This document shows positions 11,175 through 22,194 of a DNA stretch of 64,000 bases, piece after piece. The notes under the pieces were generated by a model. The model was not told the origin of the DNA and searched no databases. It worked only from the letters and a program-made list of their open reading frames with translations. The number at the start of each line of letters is the position of its first letter. The first letter of the stretch is position 1. The translations under genes and the position numbers were made by a program. Location of the stretch: the NCBI GenBank assembly GCA_008704415.1, contig VXIS01000173.1:34539-98538 (forward strand), read 5' to 3'. This DNA is from Sphaerosporella brunnea. Lineage: Eukaryota > Ascomycota > Pezizomycetes > Pezizales > Pyronemataceae.

Positions 11175-11289
11175 CCGTATTATCTCGGTACTAAGGCAAT
11201 GTGGCAAAGTCACTGCGCTCTGTGGGGAAGTTACTCAGCCTCTTGGCAAAGTCACTTAGCCACATTGCCTTATTACCGGGATAATACGG
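11175..11289. mobile_element. CCGTATTA miniature element, 115-bp copy 2
   Basis: Nearly identical to 7086-7200, with TA at 11173-11174 and 11290-11291. Differences are a few transitions in the central AAGT(C/T)ACT motifs. High identity between two loci points to recent movement. Confidence 0.8.
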
Positions 11290-11448
11290 TAATTTGAGCG
11301 ATAAGCATGAGCACCGGATGGTGATGATAGCCATTGCAAAAGTCCTCGCGCCCACTGGCCCCCAATGACCTCTGGCCTGGCCTGCCGATAAGGTTGAAGT
11401 CGCAGGAATCCAAGTTCAAGTCGCATACCAAAATAGGGAGGCCTAATA

Positions 11449-12174
11449 GGGAGGTTCTGCTAAAAATTTTGCACGAGAACGTGCACGCAACAGGGGTACA
11501 AAATGGGTTTGGCTCGTTCACGGCGAAAGAGAGGTTCTGGCACTTCTCTGCACGAGAACTTGCACGATGATAACTAAGCGCGCCATGACACAACTAAGCG
11601 ATATCAAAATTCGCTTACAGCGAACACCAGAACATCGACATGAACAGCGGAAAGAGTGCCAGGGAGCGGGCAGATGGCGCAATGAAGCAGCGAATTTGAC
11701 AGTTCAATGATATAAATACCTCCTTCTGCAGGATTGTACGCAATGTGTCTTTTCAATGTATAGTCTTTGACGACACGAGTCGGTCAGGAAAGTAATGTTG
11801 CTAGGTAGTGTATGCGACGCTGTCTATGCATCAAAAGTTGCGGCAGTGGGCTTTCGGCGGCTTCAAAGGCGGCAAGAATAATTGTGGTGAGGGTGGCGGA
11901 GTTCAGGTCTATGTTCTCAACTTTGGGTGGAATTGTGAAGCCGTGAGAGTGGAATAAAAATTTATAGGTACGTCCGCAACAGCCAATCAGAGCGTTTGTT
12001 TACACTTCTACGTGCACGCTAATTTTTGCACGATCATCGTGCAAGCAAAGGACAGGGATACTGCTTTGCACGGTGGTTAAAACCACTGGGTGAATTCCCC
12101 TTGTCCGCGCTTTGCTGTTTCAGGCCCGTTGCTGTGGTTACAGTTCTCGTGCAAAATTTCCAGCAGAACCTCCC
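11449..12174. mobile_element. Inverted-repeat element with TA target, family 2
   Basis: The ends GGGAGGTTCTGCTAAAAATT and its inverse, through TTGCACGAGAAC, form arms of about 33 bp. TA flanks both sides (11447-11448 and 12175-12176). Further inside, GCACGATGAT near 11562 pairs with ATCATCGTGC near 12034, so the arms are discontinuous. No transposase is encoded in the 726 bp. Confidence 0.6.
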
Positions 12175-12237
12175 TAATGGAAGACCCTCAGCACAGGCAC
12201 AACTGGCTTATGAAGACAAACGAGTGAACATCCGTGT

Positions 12238-12650
12238 GGTGACCAGTCATTAGTACAGCGCCACTTAATGTAAAGTCATACGTACGTTGCAGTCAAGGAG
12301 TATGTGTGAAACACGGCGCAGTTGCTTTCATTCAGTGTCGTCGCTATAGCTCCTCCACGGCTCCGCTCCAGAATGATAGAGATGTGCAGTCGCTTCACTC
12401 CAAAATCCGCCGATCGGAAATTTAGGCGTAACACGCCACCGAAAAACGCCACACCAACTGCATTATGGCTCCGCTCCAGATCCTAGAGCTGCGTAGTCGT
12501 TCCGCAATATCGTCGCTAAAGCTCCTCAATGGCGCCGCTCCGGAATGCTAGAGCTCGCTCCGCAGTATCGTCGCTAAAGCTCCTCCACGGCTCCGCTCCG
12601 GAATGCGCCCCGCATCACAGCTAATCACTCACTATCTTTCCGCGTTGCGC
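12238..12650. repeat. GCTCC(T)CCACGGCTCCGCTCC dispersed repeat, copy 1
   Basis: It starts TGTGGTGACCA and contains CAGCGCCACTTAA, TACGTTGCAGTCA and GAAACACGGCGCAGT, followed by three or four degenerate copies of CGCTAAAGCTCCTCCACGGC with GAATGNTAGAGCT. The same order occurs at 56258-56880. It has no coding signal. Confidence 0.65.
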
Positions 12651-13393
12651 CACAGTGAAAGCCACCACGAAAGCCACCGCGGCACTACCGCATTTGAGGC
12701 TCTGTTTGCTCTATATAGTTATGGATAGTGGCACAGCGTTTGTGAAAGCCGCGCCTTGAAATGACGATAGTCACCTCATCGAACCGTATTCATCAACCCC
12801 TATTCGTTATGTCGATTCATGGCAAGGTGAGCTCGAGTGCGAGAGGCAAGAAACTGACCTCTTGAGGTCAGTTCCCGTTCCTGCACTTAGAGCCTCACAG
12901 TTATCGTTGTTGGCAGTCCTTCACTTCCCCATACCGAGCTGTCCAAGTAGGGTCTCGGTATTGCCACCACTAAGTCTGCAAAAACGGCCGTTCTGCTCAT
13001 ATCCCTAACTAACCATAACCCTACTAGGAAGGTGCAAATTTTGCTTCGTGGGATACACAGTCTTGTAGAGTAGCTTCTTAGCTTTGATTTAAGTCTTTGG
13101 TCAACCGTATTGCTTTAAAACACGTCAAGTTACAGGTGGTTTTGCGTGGGGTGGCGCAATTTTAGCAGGGTTACGGTTTTCGGATTTCCCGAGGGGCGCT
13201 GTTACACATCAAACAATGCTAGAGTAACACGTTAAAACCCTCAAAAAGGCTCTAGAGGCCGATGCCGCCCTACAGCTTTACGAAATTCTGGCGGCGATCT
13301 TGATGCAGTTGCTGGACGTGCGACTTACAGCCGTACCCTGTGCTCTACATCCAATCTTATCAACCGACCAACTACAAAACGCAAGAAACTGAA
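12651..13393. other. Intergenic region, no gene seen
   Basis: A GAGGTCAGTTCC-type inverted pair lies near 12855-12880 (TGACCTCTTGAGGTCA). There is otherwise no open frame or repeat with support. Confidence 0.4.
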
Positions 13394-13395
13394 TA

Positions 13396-13843
13396 AAGTA
13401 TCTAACCATATGATAGTGGATACCAGCAGATAGTGGATGATGCGATAAGATAAGAGATATACCTAATCTGGCTAGCTTGCATCACTTGAGTGATAGCCCA
13501 TGTATCACACTCGCGCGCCCGGCGAAAAAGCTCAACTCCTACTCAATTATCATTTTAAAAATCAGAAAAAAAACGAAAAAAGGAAACGACTACGACGCCT
13601 GTAAATCCGCCTTTGGACTCTGGGATTCCGGCAATTTTTGTGCTCCGGTCTGAATCAGTCGCCCCCTTTTGACGCTTCTTGAGTTCGTCATCCGCTTTCT
13701 TTGCCGGTGCGGCGATTTGCAGCGAAAGGCGATGTTCACAGGCAATCATTCGGGTATCACATGTTAGCCAGATTAGGTATATCTCTTATCTTATCGCATC
13801 ATCCACTATCTGCTGGTATCCACTATCATATGGTTAGATACTT
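13396..13843. mobile_element. Long-armed TA-flanked MITE, family 3
   Basis: The arms are about 78 bp and nearly perfect: AAGTATCTAACCATATGATA through GATGATGCGATAAGATAAGA to AGGTATAT, inverted at 13764-13843. TA lies at 13394-13395 and 13844-13845. The 290-bp loop holds a 64-codon minus-strand open frame (13749-13555) rich in Lys/Glu, AAPAKKADDELKKRQKGATD, unlike the arms in composition. This could be captured host sequence or chance. Confidence 0.75.
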
Positions 13844-14329
13844 TACCTACCATAAAAATTGAGGCCCCTAAAGCTACAGAGCATATGCGGGGGCGGATTG
13901 GAAATAACGAGTGATGCATTGCGAAGCACTCTGCAAGTTAGTCAGCAGACCACCCATCTCGTTGGTAGGTCGCCTGGCAGCTATCCGGAGAGCACATGGG
14001 TGAGCGGCTTGCAATTAGATAAGCATCTTGGCGACACATCTATGCCGAAAATGGAGTCTCCACCGCTAGCTCGCTTATCCTTGCCGCACAGTCCTCCCGA
14101 GCCGCGACGCTGGAGCTACTTCTCCAACCTCCATCGTCACGCCGCTCCTCCATCGCCCTCCTCCATCTGCCCCGCCCCCGCTCCCCGGCTTCTACGCAGC
14201 ACCGCCGGTGCCATGAGTCGCCCCAACAAGCGCAATTTCAAAACACAGCACTTCCGTTCTGGATCGGCCGATTGGAACATTGTCGCCGACGTCGCATGCA
14301 TGTTTCGACCAAACAACCAGAACCCAACT

Positions 14330-15100
14330 GACCGACATCAGCGTTTCAATGTCCCCCGTGGAACTGTCCTCGAGGCGGCAGCGCATTTGAAGGGCACTTA
14401 ATTGTGGTATTTATCTGCAAACGTTTGGAATCAAATCATGTGCGCACGGCTACCGACAGCTATGTTACGGACTCTGCGGCTTCAGCGACCTCCTCCAGCT
14501 GTGGGTGTTGACGCGTGGACAAGCCGATCGGCGTGGACGACGACTAACCCGATCATCTGCGCAGGAATGAAGACGGGGTTGATCGTCACTTGTCGAATCA
14601 CCCACAACTGTGGCCTGGAAGTCAACATCGTCCTGCAAGGAATCGGCCACGCGTACCCCCTCCGCCGCATCGTTGACGTGATGCTCGGAGGGGGCGGCCA
14701 CTGCTTCTTCACGCCCAACACGACGGCGGCGTCCTGCCGTGACGACGACGACATCGACGTGCTCGCCCGAGGCTTTGGTAACACGGTCTTTTTGGACCGC
14801 AAGACATTCGACAAGAAATCGAAGTTGCCGTACCTTGGCTTGTTCGCTTCCACGCACTTGAGCTACGAGATCGATGGCGGCCCGGGCTGAAGGGCCTCAA
14901 CGACCTGCTGAACGCCACCACGCACCGCAAGCAGGGCTTCTTTGCGCTCGTGGAGGCGTCGCGGATCGACCATGCCGGCCACCTCCACGATATGCTAGCG
15001 TACAACGAGGCGCTGCTGGCGATGCGGCGGTGGGTCGAGTGGCACGAACCCGACAGCCCTACTATCCTCATCTCCACCGCTGAATCTAATTTTAGTGACG
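14330..15100 (+). pseudogene. Alkaline phosphatase (vacuolar PHO8-type) pseudogene, locus C
   Basis: Ordered pieces of a phosphatase are readable: VPRGTVLEAAAHLKG (about 14350-14395); an intron-like segment; the nucleophile motif ATDSYVTDSAASATSSSCG in another frame (about 14450-14508); GMKTGLIVTCRITH (about 14565-14605); PLRRIVDVMLGGGGHCFFTP; VFLDRKTFDKKSKLPYLGLF; a frameshift near 14885; FFALVEASRIDHAGHLHDML; and PTILISTAES. The family hydrolyses phosphomonoesters with a Ser nucleophile and two Zn plus Mg. Here the final metal-binding D-H-E motif is lost (AESNFSDD), the order of the active-site exon is duplicated relative to the normal gene, and the frame is broken. It is a non-functional copy. 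Confidence 0.75.
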
Positions 15101-15334
15101 ACCAGGCTTGTGGCAATGCCGAGTGGCGTGGCGGCGATCCTTTTTGTTTTAAATCATTGCCATTGCGCGTTCTATCGCTAGCTACGTACAAACAGGGCCC
15201 AGCCGCAACCGACTATGCCTGCACCTATTAATCCATCCCGTCATCCCGGCAAGCTGAGTGTCTGTGGGCATTCCCCGTCGCCCGCCCGTCCCCGGAAAGT
15301 ATTTCCTCCGATCCCGCCCGCGCTTAAAGCACCC

Positions 15335-16010
15335 CTACGGAGACGTGCCTCCGACTTCCGTTCCTGTCCCCGAACGTATTCGGTTCGCCCTACTCCTCCC
15401 CGTTTTCAGGTCCGGGGTCGTCCTCCTCTTCATCAGGCACCACCGGGGAGGACACCTGGCCGCCCCGGTATCCTTCAAGAACTGTAGGAGCGCCGGCGTA
15501 AACGTGGGCTCCGCCAGAAACCGCGCCATATTCCAGGTTTTCACCCGAGAGTGTGTTTTGGCTTCCTTCTTGACCGCCGCCTCCAGGTCCTTCCGCTCCA
15601 TCCTCCACCGAGGGCAGTGCCTAAACAGGTGCTCGCGAGACTCCGGGTATCGCTTACACCATCGGCATGTGTCGTCGGTCACCCCGCCGATGTGGCGTTT
15701 CTTACAATAGGTGCTGATGAGTGCATGGCCGGTCCGCAGCTGCATCAGGCGACTGGCTATCCCCTTGGGGGCGCTGAACAGCGCTGGGTCTGGTTGGATC
15801 TTTTTGGGCGGCACGTAGGAGTTGCCCTTCGTGGTCCGCTTCTGGGTCCACCGCCTTGACGCCGCCCATTTCGCATGGGTGAGATGTCTCTTGATGAATG
15901 CCAGGGAGGTGAACGAATCCCTGACCCTGTCGTCCTTTCCTGGGAGGTGGCGTCTGGCAGCTTCCTTCGCCGCCTTGTCCGCCGCCGTGGCGGCGATCCG
16001 GCGATGGGGG
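15335..16010 (-). pseudogene. LINE relic: end of RNase H and C-terminal zinc knuckle
   Basis: The minus-strand frame reads AADKAAKEAARRHLPG, the exit of a LINE RNase H, then KGIASRLMQLRTGHALI and CRWCKRYPESREHLFRHCPR, the CCHC-like ending of Tad-type LINEs. It is open for 269 codons but joins unrelated repeat sequence beyond about 16010. No 3' UTR palindrome was found downstream, so it appears truncated at both ends. Its sequence differs clearly from the relics at 4860 and 46400, so it represents another LINE lineage. Confidence 0.72.
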
Positions 16011-16290
16011 GCCTGTTCGCTCAGCCACATTCTATGCTCGCCTTCAAGCTCGCCAAAACCCCCCATGCAGTTCCCTTCAGTCAAGTTCTTCATTCGTCGG
16101 AGCCTCCGGACCCGGTCAGTCCGGGGTCCTCCTTTGCCGGCCAAGCATGCAGCTCCCTGAAGTCAAATTCTGAATTCGTCCGAGTCACTGCCCAGGCCAC
16201 TACCAAATGGCGCGACAGCTATAAGCATCATCGCTGGGGACCTCAAAGAATGGGGAGGACTTCAAGTTTCCGCATTTGCCATCACCGCGA
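16010..16290 (+). repeat. Partial copy of the 21-kb/30-kb dispersed repeat
   Basis: Shares GCTCAGCCA...ATGCTCGCC, GCATGCAGCTC, AAATGGCGCG and AGGACTTCAAGT blocks with 30400-30560 and, inverted, with 21765-21920. Confidence 0.6.
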
Positions 16291-16860
16291 ATCCAGCAAC
16301 TATCCAACGCCGGCTAACCCCCGGACCAGTAGTGATGAAGAGCTAAGCTCTCCTCTTTCTGCTCCTCCTCCTCCTCGCAGCCTTTCCAGCCGTCTTCGAC
16401 GACTGCAGAAACTCTCTTACCCACGTTTGATTCTGGCGGATCCTCTTGCAACGCCAGCTAACCCCCGGGCTGGTGGTGACGAAGAGCCAAGCTGCTCCTC
16501 CTCCGCCTTCTCCTTCTCCTTCTCCTTCTCCTTCTCCTTCTCCTTCTCCTTCTCCTTCTCCTTCTCCTTCTCCTTCTCCTCCTCCTCGTGACCTTTCCAT
16601 CCGTCTTCGGCGGCTGCAGAAACCTACTTACCCACGTCTGATTCCACCGGATCGAGCAACCCTCCAACGCCAGCTAACCTCCGGGCGAGTGCTGATGAAG
16701 AGCCAAGCTCCTCCGCCCCCCCCCCCCTCCTGCTTCTCCCTGAAACCGTCTTCGGCGGCTGCACAAACTCGCCTACTCCGGCGGATCGTCTCGCCAACGA
16801 GAAAGAGCAGAAAAGAATTATTATTACCGCCCCAAGGTGCATGCAACCCACCTGCCGCGC
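16290..16860 (-). repeat. (GGA)n-bearing module, four units, with (TTCTCC)n microsatellite
   Basis: Units contain CTGCAGAAAC...TTACCCACG, GCGGATC or CCGGATC, CAACGCCAGCTAACC and GATGAAGAGCCAAGCTCC. A pure (CTTCTC)n run occupies about 16505-16588 on this strand. The reverse complement recurs at 25390-25860, 35230-35340, 38400-38590 and 38850-38930. Open frames here are low-complexity artefacts. Confidence 0.65.
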
Positions 16861-17478
16861 GATGAAGTGACCCACCTCGCTGTTCTCCAAATCCCCCGCT
16901 GCTGACTCCCGATCCGTACCGCGTAACATCTGTGGCGGTGCGCGAGCCAGTAGCAGCTCAAACGCGCGGCCGGTGTCAGCCTGCGCAAGCGCCCCCCTCG
17001 GTGGGCTTGCCGATTGATTCCACACGCGGCGGCGGCGAAAAGGTTCCCTTCAAAAAGCGCGTGGAGCCGGCGGCGCCGGTGTAAGCTTTCCAGCGGGCCG
17101 GGGGGTGACGGGTCGCACCAGGCCGTCGAGATCGACCCGAGGGCGCGGCGACCGCAAAGTTTCGCGAAACTCCCAGCAACGCGTTTTAAGCGAGCCGCGA
17201 TTTTGCAATTCGTCGTTTACTGCCAATGTCGGCGATTTCCGCGCATGTCGCAGCGGAGAAAGCGCGCCGCATCCGTCGCGAAGCCTTTTCCGGTATCGCG
17301 TCCACGTGTCGCCGGTTGTCTTGGCCTCCATTCTATGTGAATGCTCCCTCCAGGCAGCGATGCGTTGTGGTGGCAGTGCAGCGCGGGGTCCATCGCTTGA
17401 TTCTCGTATCCCCGGCACGCGCAGCACGCCATTGGCCGGCACTCCCGAGCGCTTCGTGGGGGTGTTGCGTTGGTGGCA
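16861..17478. other. Upstream region of the Pro-rich gene
   Basis: GC-rich, with no recognisable gene. The end nearest the gene probably holds its promoter. Confidence 0.4.
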
Positions 17479-17485
17479 TATAAAA
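17479..17485 (+). promoter_or_regulatory. TATA box of the Pro-rich gene
   Basis: TATAAAA lies 121 bp before the ATG at 17600. The intervening leader is pyrimidine-rich with long C runs (17540-17572), as often seen in highly expressed fungal promoters. Confidence 0.55.
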
Positions 17486-17599
17486 AGCAACGAAACACGA
17501 AGAGAACAAAACTCAGCCGCTGCCCCAGCCCCTTGACCCTCCCCCCCCCCCTTTTATCCCCCCCCCCAACCCCCTTCATCACCACCCAACCAACACAAA

Positions 17600-20110
17600 A
17601 TGACCAGCAAGCACCAACGCCGGTGGAGTCTCTTCTTCTCGTCCTCGCGCTCGAACTCGACGCGAAAACTGCAGAAACGCGACGGCAGCATCGTCCAGGA
17701 CGCGACACCACCACCGCCACCGACGAAGAGCAAGGGCTTTGGCCTCCGATATTGGCTCGGTTCGCGGAGAAAACCTCAGCCGCAGCAGCAGCGCCAGTAC
17801 CAGTACCAGCAGCCGCAACAACAACAACAACAACAACAACAGCACCCGCAGCAGCAACAGCTTGTGCAGCCATGCGAGCGCGCCGAGGAGCCGAGAAGGA
17901 GATTCAGCTTTGAAAGCGTGGCGACGGGCACGACGGCGGTGTTTGCCGGGTTGAGCGCGCCGCCGCCGCCGCCGCCGCGAAGAGAGGAAGAGGAGGAGGA
18001 GGAGGTGGTGGTGGTTCGTGGTGTCGCGGGAGCCGAGACCGAGTTTGGCAGGTATCGCGGCAATGGCATGGCTTATGCCAACGGAGGAAGTGGACGAGGA
18101 GGAGGAGGAGGAGGAGGAAATGTCGCGCCCAGGTTGACAAACAGGGCCAGCGCTCCCGTGTTACCGGCGCAGAGGCGGATAAGCGACGTCGACGTCACCT
18201 CTGCAACCGCCAGACGCCAAAGCGACGTTAGCTGGCACAGTGCCTCACCACCACCGGCACCGGCCGAGCGCTTACCTCCCCTTGTCGAAAGAGGGCAGGG
18301 CGTTTGGAACCACCCCCCCCTGCCGCGGCCCTCCAGTGGTGCGATATCTCCGCCCTGCAACCAGATCGAGCGACCCTCACCGCCACCCGCCGTTGCCTCG
18401 CCGCCTCCTCATCGCAATTGGAGCCCCCGGCCGTCCAGCGGCACCATATCGCCGCTGTCCAGCGCGACGATTTCTCCGCCCTACAACCATATCGAGCGAC
18501 CCTCCCCACCATCTACCATTGCCTCGCCGCCTCCTCATCGCGATTGGAGTCCACGGCCGTCAAGCGGAACGATATCGCCGCCCTACCCGCGCCACATCGG
18601 CTCCCCGCCGCCAGGCGTGCTGCCTCCGCACATCGAGCGCCGGCAAAGCGACGTAATCCCAGTCACTGCGCCGCTCGCTTCGAATCGCCGGCAACGCGAC
18701 ATACCCTCACCGCCCCCCACCGTTGCCTCACCGCCGCCTCCTCGCGATTGGAGTCCACGGCCGTCAAGCGGAACGGTATCGCCGCCCTACCCGCGCCACA
18801 TCGGCTCCCCGCCGCCAGGCGTGCTGCCTCCGCACATCGAGCAACGTCGCAGCGACATGCCGTCGCCAGCGCCCTGCTCGCCCCCACCTCCGCTCGCAGA
18901 AATGCGACGACAAAGCGACTGGAGCGCACATGCCGCATCGGCGGGCTATGCGGGCGGGGAGGAGTTGCTGGCGCGCCAGAGCCCGGCGGGGGAGTCACCA
19001 CGCGACGCCAACCAGCCAGCGCGGTACCACTACCACTACTACCACCGCGCGCCGCCGCCGCCGCTCCCAGCACTGCCCTCCGACTCGGACTCCGACTCCA
19101 CGCCCAGCCCGCTACGCACGCAGACGCTCGACGAGCTCCGCTCGCAGGCGGAAGGCTTCTACGCGCTGCCGGAAACCCTCAGCATCGACCAGCTGCCGCT
19201 GCCGAAGGCGACGGCGCGCCACGAGATCATCGCGGAGCTGCACGCGGAGCACGTGCCCGCCGTCAAGATGCGCGTGAGCGGGGGCGAGGAGGAGGGGGCA
19301 GAGGTGCAGGTTCCGGCCGCGTTGATAGCGGGCTACGGAAGAGGCGAGCGGCGGGAGACCATTCCCACCCCCGCTTTTGCCGCCGCCGCCGCCGAGATAC
19401 CACCGCCGCCGCCGCCGGCACTAAGAGTCACCCCGCCGACCCCGATCCCGCTCGCGGGAACCACATCCCCGCCCAACGCTGCCGAAGAAGCAGAAGCCGC
19501 GGCGTTTCCGCCCGAGGACGTCGCGCGCGAACAGTCCTGCGAGGACCAGCAGGAGGAGGTGCACGCCGAGGACGGGAGAAAGGTGTGGCGCGTTCCGGCG
19601 CCGTGGCCGGGCCCCGTGGAGATGGCGGAGGAAAAGATCGTCTTCTCGCCTCCTGTCATCAGCGCCCCCTCGCACCCACCGCCGCAACTCCGCCCGCGCA
19701 CTGCCTCCCCGCCCGCTGTGATTAGCGCCCCCTCGCACCCACCACCGCAACTCAGCCCGCGCACTGCCTCCCCGCCCGCTGTGATGAGCGCCCCCTCGCA
19801 TCCACCGCCGCAACTCCGCCCGCGCACTGCCTCCCCGCCCGCTGCGATTAGCGCCCCCTCGCACCCACCACAGCAACTCCGCCCGCGTACTACCTCCCCG
19901 CCCGCTGTGATGAGCGCCCCCTCGCATCCACTGCCGCAACTCCGCCCGCGCACTACCTCCCCGCCCGCTGCTCCGGCCGTCACCGTCCAGCAACGCGCCG
20001 CCACTGTGCCGCCGCCGCCGCCGCTGCCGCCGAAGCCGCGGCGATATCTTCTGGCTGGTGGTGGCGAGCGCGCCGAGAAGAAGCAGGAGGAGGAGGTGGT
20101 GGAGTGGTGA
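17600..20110 (+). CDS. Large proline-rich, low-complexity protein with tandem repeats
   Basis: A single 836-codon exon begins MTSKHQRRWSLFFSSSRSNS. Features in order: a basic, Ser-rich N-terminus; a Gln-rich tract (about residues 60-92); a Gly-rich stretch (about 165-175); repeated RPSSGTISPPYPRHIGSPPP-type blocks (about 270-415); a more ordinary segment at about 510-590 (LPETLSIDQLPLPKATARHE) that may be the only folded part; five 21-residue repeats of APSHPPPQLRPRTASPPAV type (about 683-790, 63-bp DNA period); and a C-terminal PPPLPPKPRR, which fits a class II SH3 ligand. There is no signal peptide or membrane span. An adaptor or scaffold role is possible but not shown. It is strongly supported as a gene by length, promoter context and absence of stops; its function is unknown. 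Confidence 0.75.
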   Translation: MTSKHQRRWSLFFSSSRSNSTRKLQKRDGSIVQDATPPPPPTKSKGFGLRYWLGSRRKPQPQQQRQYQYQQPQQQQQQQQQHPQQQQLVQPCERAEEPRRRFSFESVATGTTAVFAGLSAPPPPPPRREEEEEEEVVVVRGVAGAETEFGRYRGNGMAYANGGSGRGGGGGGGNVAPRLTNRASAPVLPAQRRISDVDVTSATARRQSDVSWHSASPPPAPAERLPPLVERGQGVWNHPPLPRPSSGAISPPCNQIERPSPPPAVASPPPHRNWSPRPSSGTISPLSSATISPPYNHIERPSPPSTIASPPPHRDWSPRPSSGTISPPYPRHIGSPPPGVLPPHIERRQSDVIPVTAPLASNRRQRDIPSPPPTVASPPPPRDWSPRPSSGTVSPPYPRHIGSPPPGVLPPHIEQRRSDMPSPAPCSPPPPLAEMRRQSDWSAHAASAGYAGGEELLARQSPAGESPRDANQPARYHYHYYHRAPPPPLPALPSDSDSDSTPSPLRTQTLDELRSQAEGFYALPETLSIDQLPLPKATARHEIIAELHAEHVPAVKMRVSGGEEEGAEVQVPAALIAGYGRGERRETIPTPAFAAAAAEIPPPPPPALRVTPPTPIPLAGTTSPPNAAEEAEAAAFPPEDVAREQSCEDQQEEVHAEDGRKVWRVPAPWPGPVEMAEEKIVFSPPVISAPSHPPPQLRPRTASPPAVISAPSHPPPQLSPRTASPPAVMSAPSHPPPQLRPRTASPPAAISAPSHPPQQLRPRTTSPPAVMSAPSHPLPQLRPRTTSPPAAPAVTVQQRAATVPPPPPLPPKPRRYLLAGGGERAEKKQEEEVVEW

Positions 20111-21045
20111 AGTGGTGAAATTTGATTGGAAGCAAAGTAGCGGGTTTTGTAAAATAGATAGACGTGCGTTTTTGGAATACTGGATTATGTAAGCTGCGTG
20201 TTTTTGTCTGTGACCCCGTGGCTGTTGAAGCATAGAGTGTCCGACATCAAGTCAGGGTAGCGTCTTGGCATTTCTTGGCATTTACTGAAGTTTGCATAGT
20301 AATACATGAGTGATGGGTTATGTCCCATATATCTGACTGGAAATGAGTGGTGAATAGGTTCCCAACATAAGAATTCCTCGTAGATGACTTTTAGACTGCC
20401 TCTCATACAATAGGTCAGCCTATCGTGTCGTAATTATCTGAAGAAAAGCGGTTGTGATCACGAAAGCCGTATTTCTCAGTCAATCGATCATGGCTACCCC
20501 TCAACAAAGGACGTCCGTCCGCAATCACGGCCCATAACTCGCCAAAATATCGACTGACTGCTATGATTTTACTTTTGATTTTTATGTTCATACATAATCA
20601 CTCGAATTGCCATTTTTGGCAATTTTTGCAGTTCTGTGGCTTGCAAAAAATTGCGCTGCCCATACAAAATTTATGTTTTTTCAATCCGCTACTGCTCCAC
20701 CACAACGCCCTCGAATCACAAAAGCTCAACGTAGATTTACTCAGCACATGCTCCTCTTTAACTCTACGTTTGTTAAATAAATTCTTTTTTGATTTGATTT
20801 TTGTGGAGGAGAAGCGGTCGGCGTTGGGGGGTTGTGTTGAGGCCTCACCCCCCTGTCGCGCTACCCTGACTAGATGCACTCTACAGGGATGTGGTGTTGT
20901 AACCACAGCAACGGCGGGGGTAAAGCGGGGGTTGCCGCAACACAACTTTTTAGCGCGTTTTGTTATGCAGCAAGCAAACAGCCCTATGCAACAAACAACC
21001 CATTCAGGCAATTGTACTCGAGTACTACCTAATTCGCAGTGATGT
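20111..21045. other. 3' flank and A/T-rich spacer
   Basis: No gene seen. A short inverted pair TTGCCATTTTTGGCAATTTT lies near 20609. The 159-codon open frame at 20563 has no domain and is A/T-driven. Confidence 0.4.
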
Positions 21046-22040
21046 GCAGGTCAACCGGCAGCCAAAATCTCAAAACGCGCGACCATGACCGGAAACGGCG
21101 CCGCAACACACTCGGCAGTCAAATTTCACTCGGCTCCCGGTGCACGTTGCTATTTTTCACCACACCTCATGCCTTTTCCTACTACTCTTATCGCGCCGCC
21201 GAGTCTCTTGCTTGCGGTACGGTACATGTCGCCGTGGAGAGCAGACTGGTTTGATACTGATACAGCTCTCCCCTCCTCCGTCTACTACCACGCCGACCGT
21301 CTTCCCGGCTTTCCGCACTGACTTTCCCTTCGGCCGTAGCGACCTGAGTGCAACACACGTAGCACCGCCCCCCTATCCAGATCGATTGAGAGCCGTCGTA
21401 CATCCCAATGCCTTTTCTGTGTGAGAGAACCCTATCCCTATTTCCATACTGCAAAAGCTTATTCCTTATTCCGGCGTGGCTGTCAGGCGGGTGGATTTGC
21501 CCGCCCACCGGCCCATCAGCTATCCTCCTAAAAACTCAAGACTCAAAACGAAGCGGTCCCGCTCGGTATCCATACGAGAATGGCCGTTGCCGTTGTCCGC
21601 ACGTTCCACAGGACCAGTGTGCGTAGAGCGTTGGAAATCCCCTTGCCGCCCTGTGGATTGATGACGATATCCTCCCCCCTCCCCTCTCTTTCATCGCCAC
21701 TAGCCCGGCGTTGGAGAGCGCTGATGGCAAATTCGGAGAGCGCTGACGGCAAATTCGGAGACTTGAAGTCCTCCTCCCCCCCGCGATGCGTGGTTACTGG
21801 CGCGCCATTTGGGAGTACCCATGGTGGATGACTCCAGAATTTGGCTTCGGGGAGCTGCATGCTCGGTTGATTTGGGGGCGAGCATGGAAGCTGGCTGAGC
21901 GAACAGGCAGGCGGTTTTGTTTTGATCATGTTGTATGAGGGGAGTTCGGACTGGCGGGGTGTTGCCGGTACTTCTCGGGAGGTGCTTCACCTTCTTTTTC
22001 TGTGAGGTTTCGATGGTTTCGCTCTGTGGTTTCTCTCTAG
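21046..22040 (+). repeat. About 1-kb dispersed repeat, copy 1 (inverted relative to 30240-30920)
   Basis: Matches, in reverse complement, two blocks of 30240-30920: GTCAACCGGCAGCC...CGTGCACGTTGCTA (21048-21160 against 30812-30918) and GACTTGAAGTCCTCCTCCCC...GGTTTCGCTCTGTGGTTTCT (21768-22035 against 30262-30556). The middle is not shared. It overlaps a small inverted pair GGGGAGTTCGGACTGGCGGG (21937) and its inverse at 22170-22192, itself a candidate 256-bp miniature element also represented near 41206. Confidence 0.65.
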
Positions 22041-22194
22041 CGGAAACGAAAAAAAAAAATTAAAAAAAAAAAGAAAATCAACACTTTTCCTGGACGAGTT
22101 CAGACCAAAACCAGGTTTTTCGCGGGGAGGGAGGGGGGGGGGGGGTTTCGTCGAAACCATACCACCAAAACCCGCCAGTCTGAACTCCCCTAAT

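Noticed and set aside
17776..20233. Long minus-strand and second-frame plus-strand ORFs over the Pro-rich gene (up to 473 codons)
   Set aside because: GC-rich repeats keep several frames open. The 17600 frame has the TATA box, leader and coherent Pro/Gln repeats.
20563..21042. 159-codon ORF with hydrophobic start (MILLLIFMFIHNHSN)
   Set aside because: A/T-driven composition, no domain, and it overlaps a minus-strand frame of similar length in repeat-like sequence.
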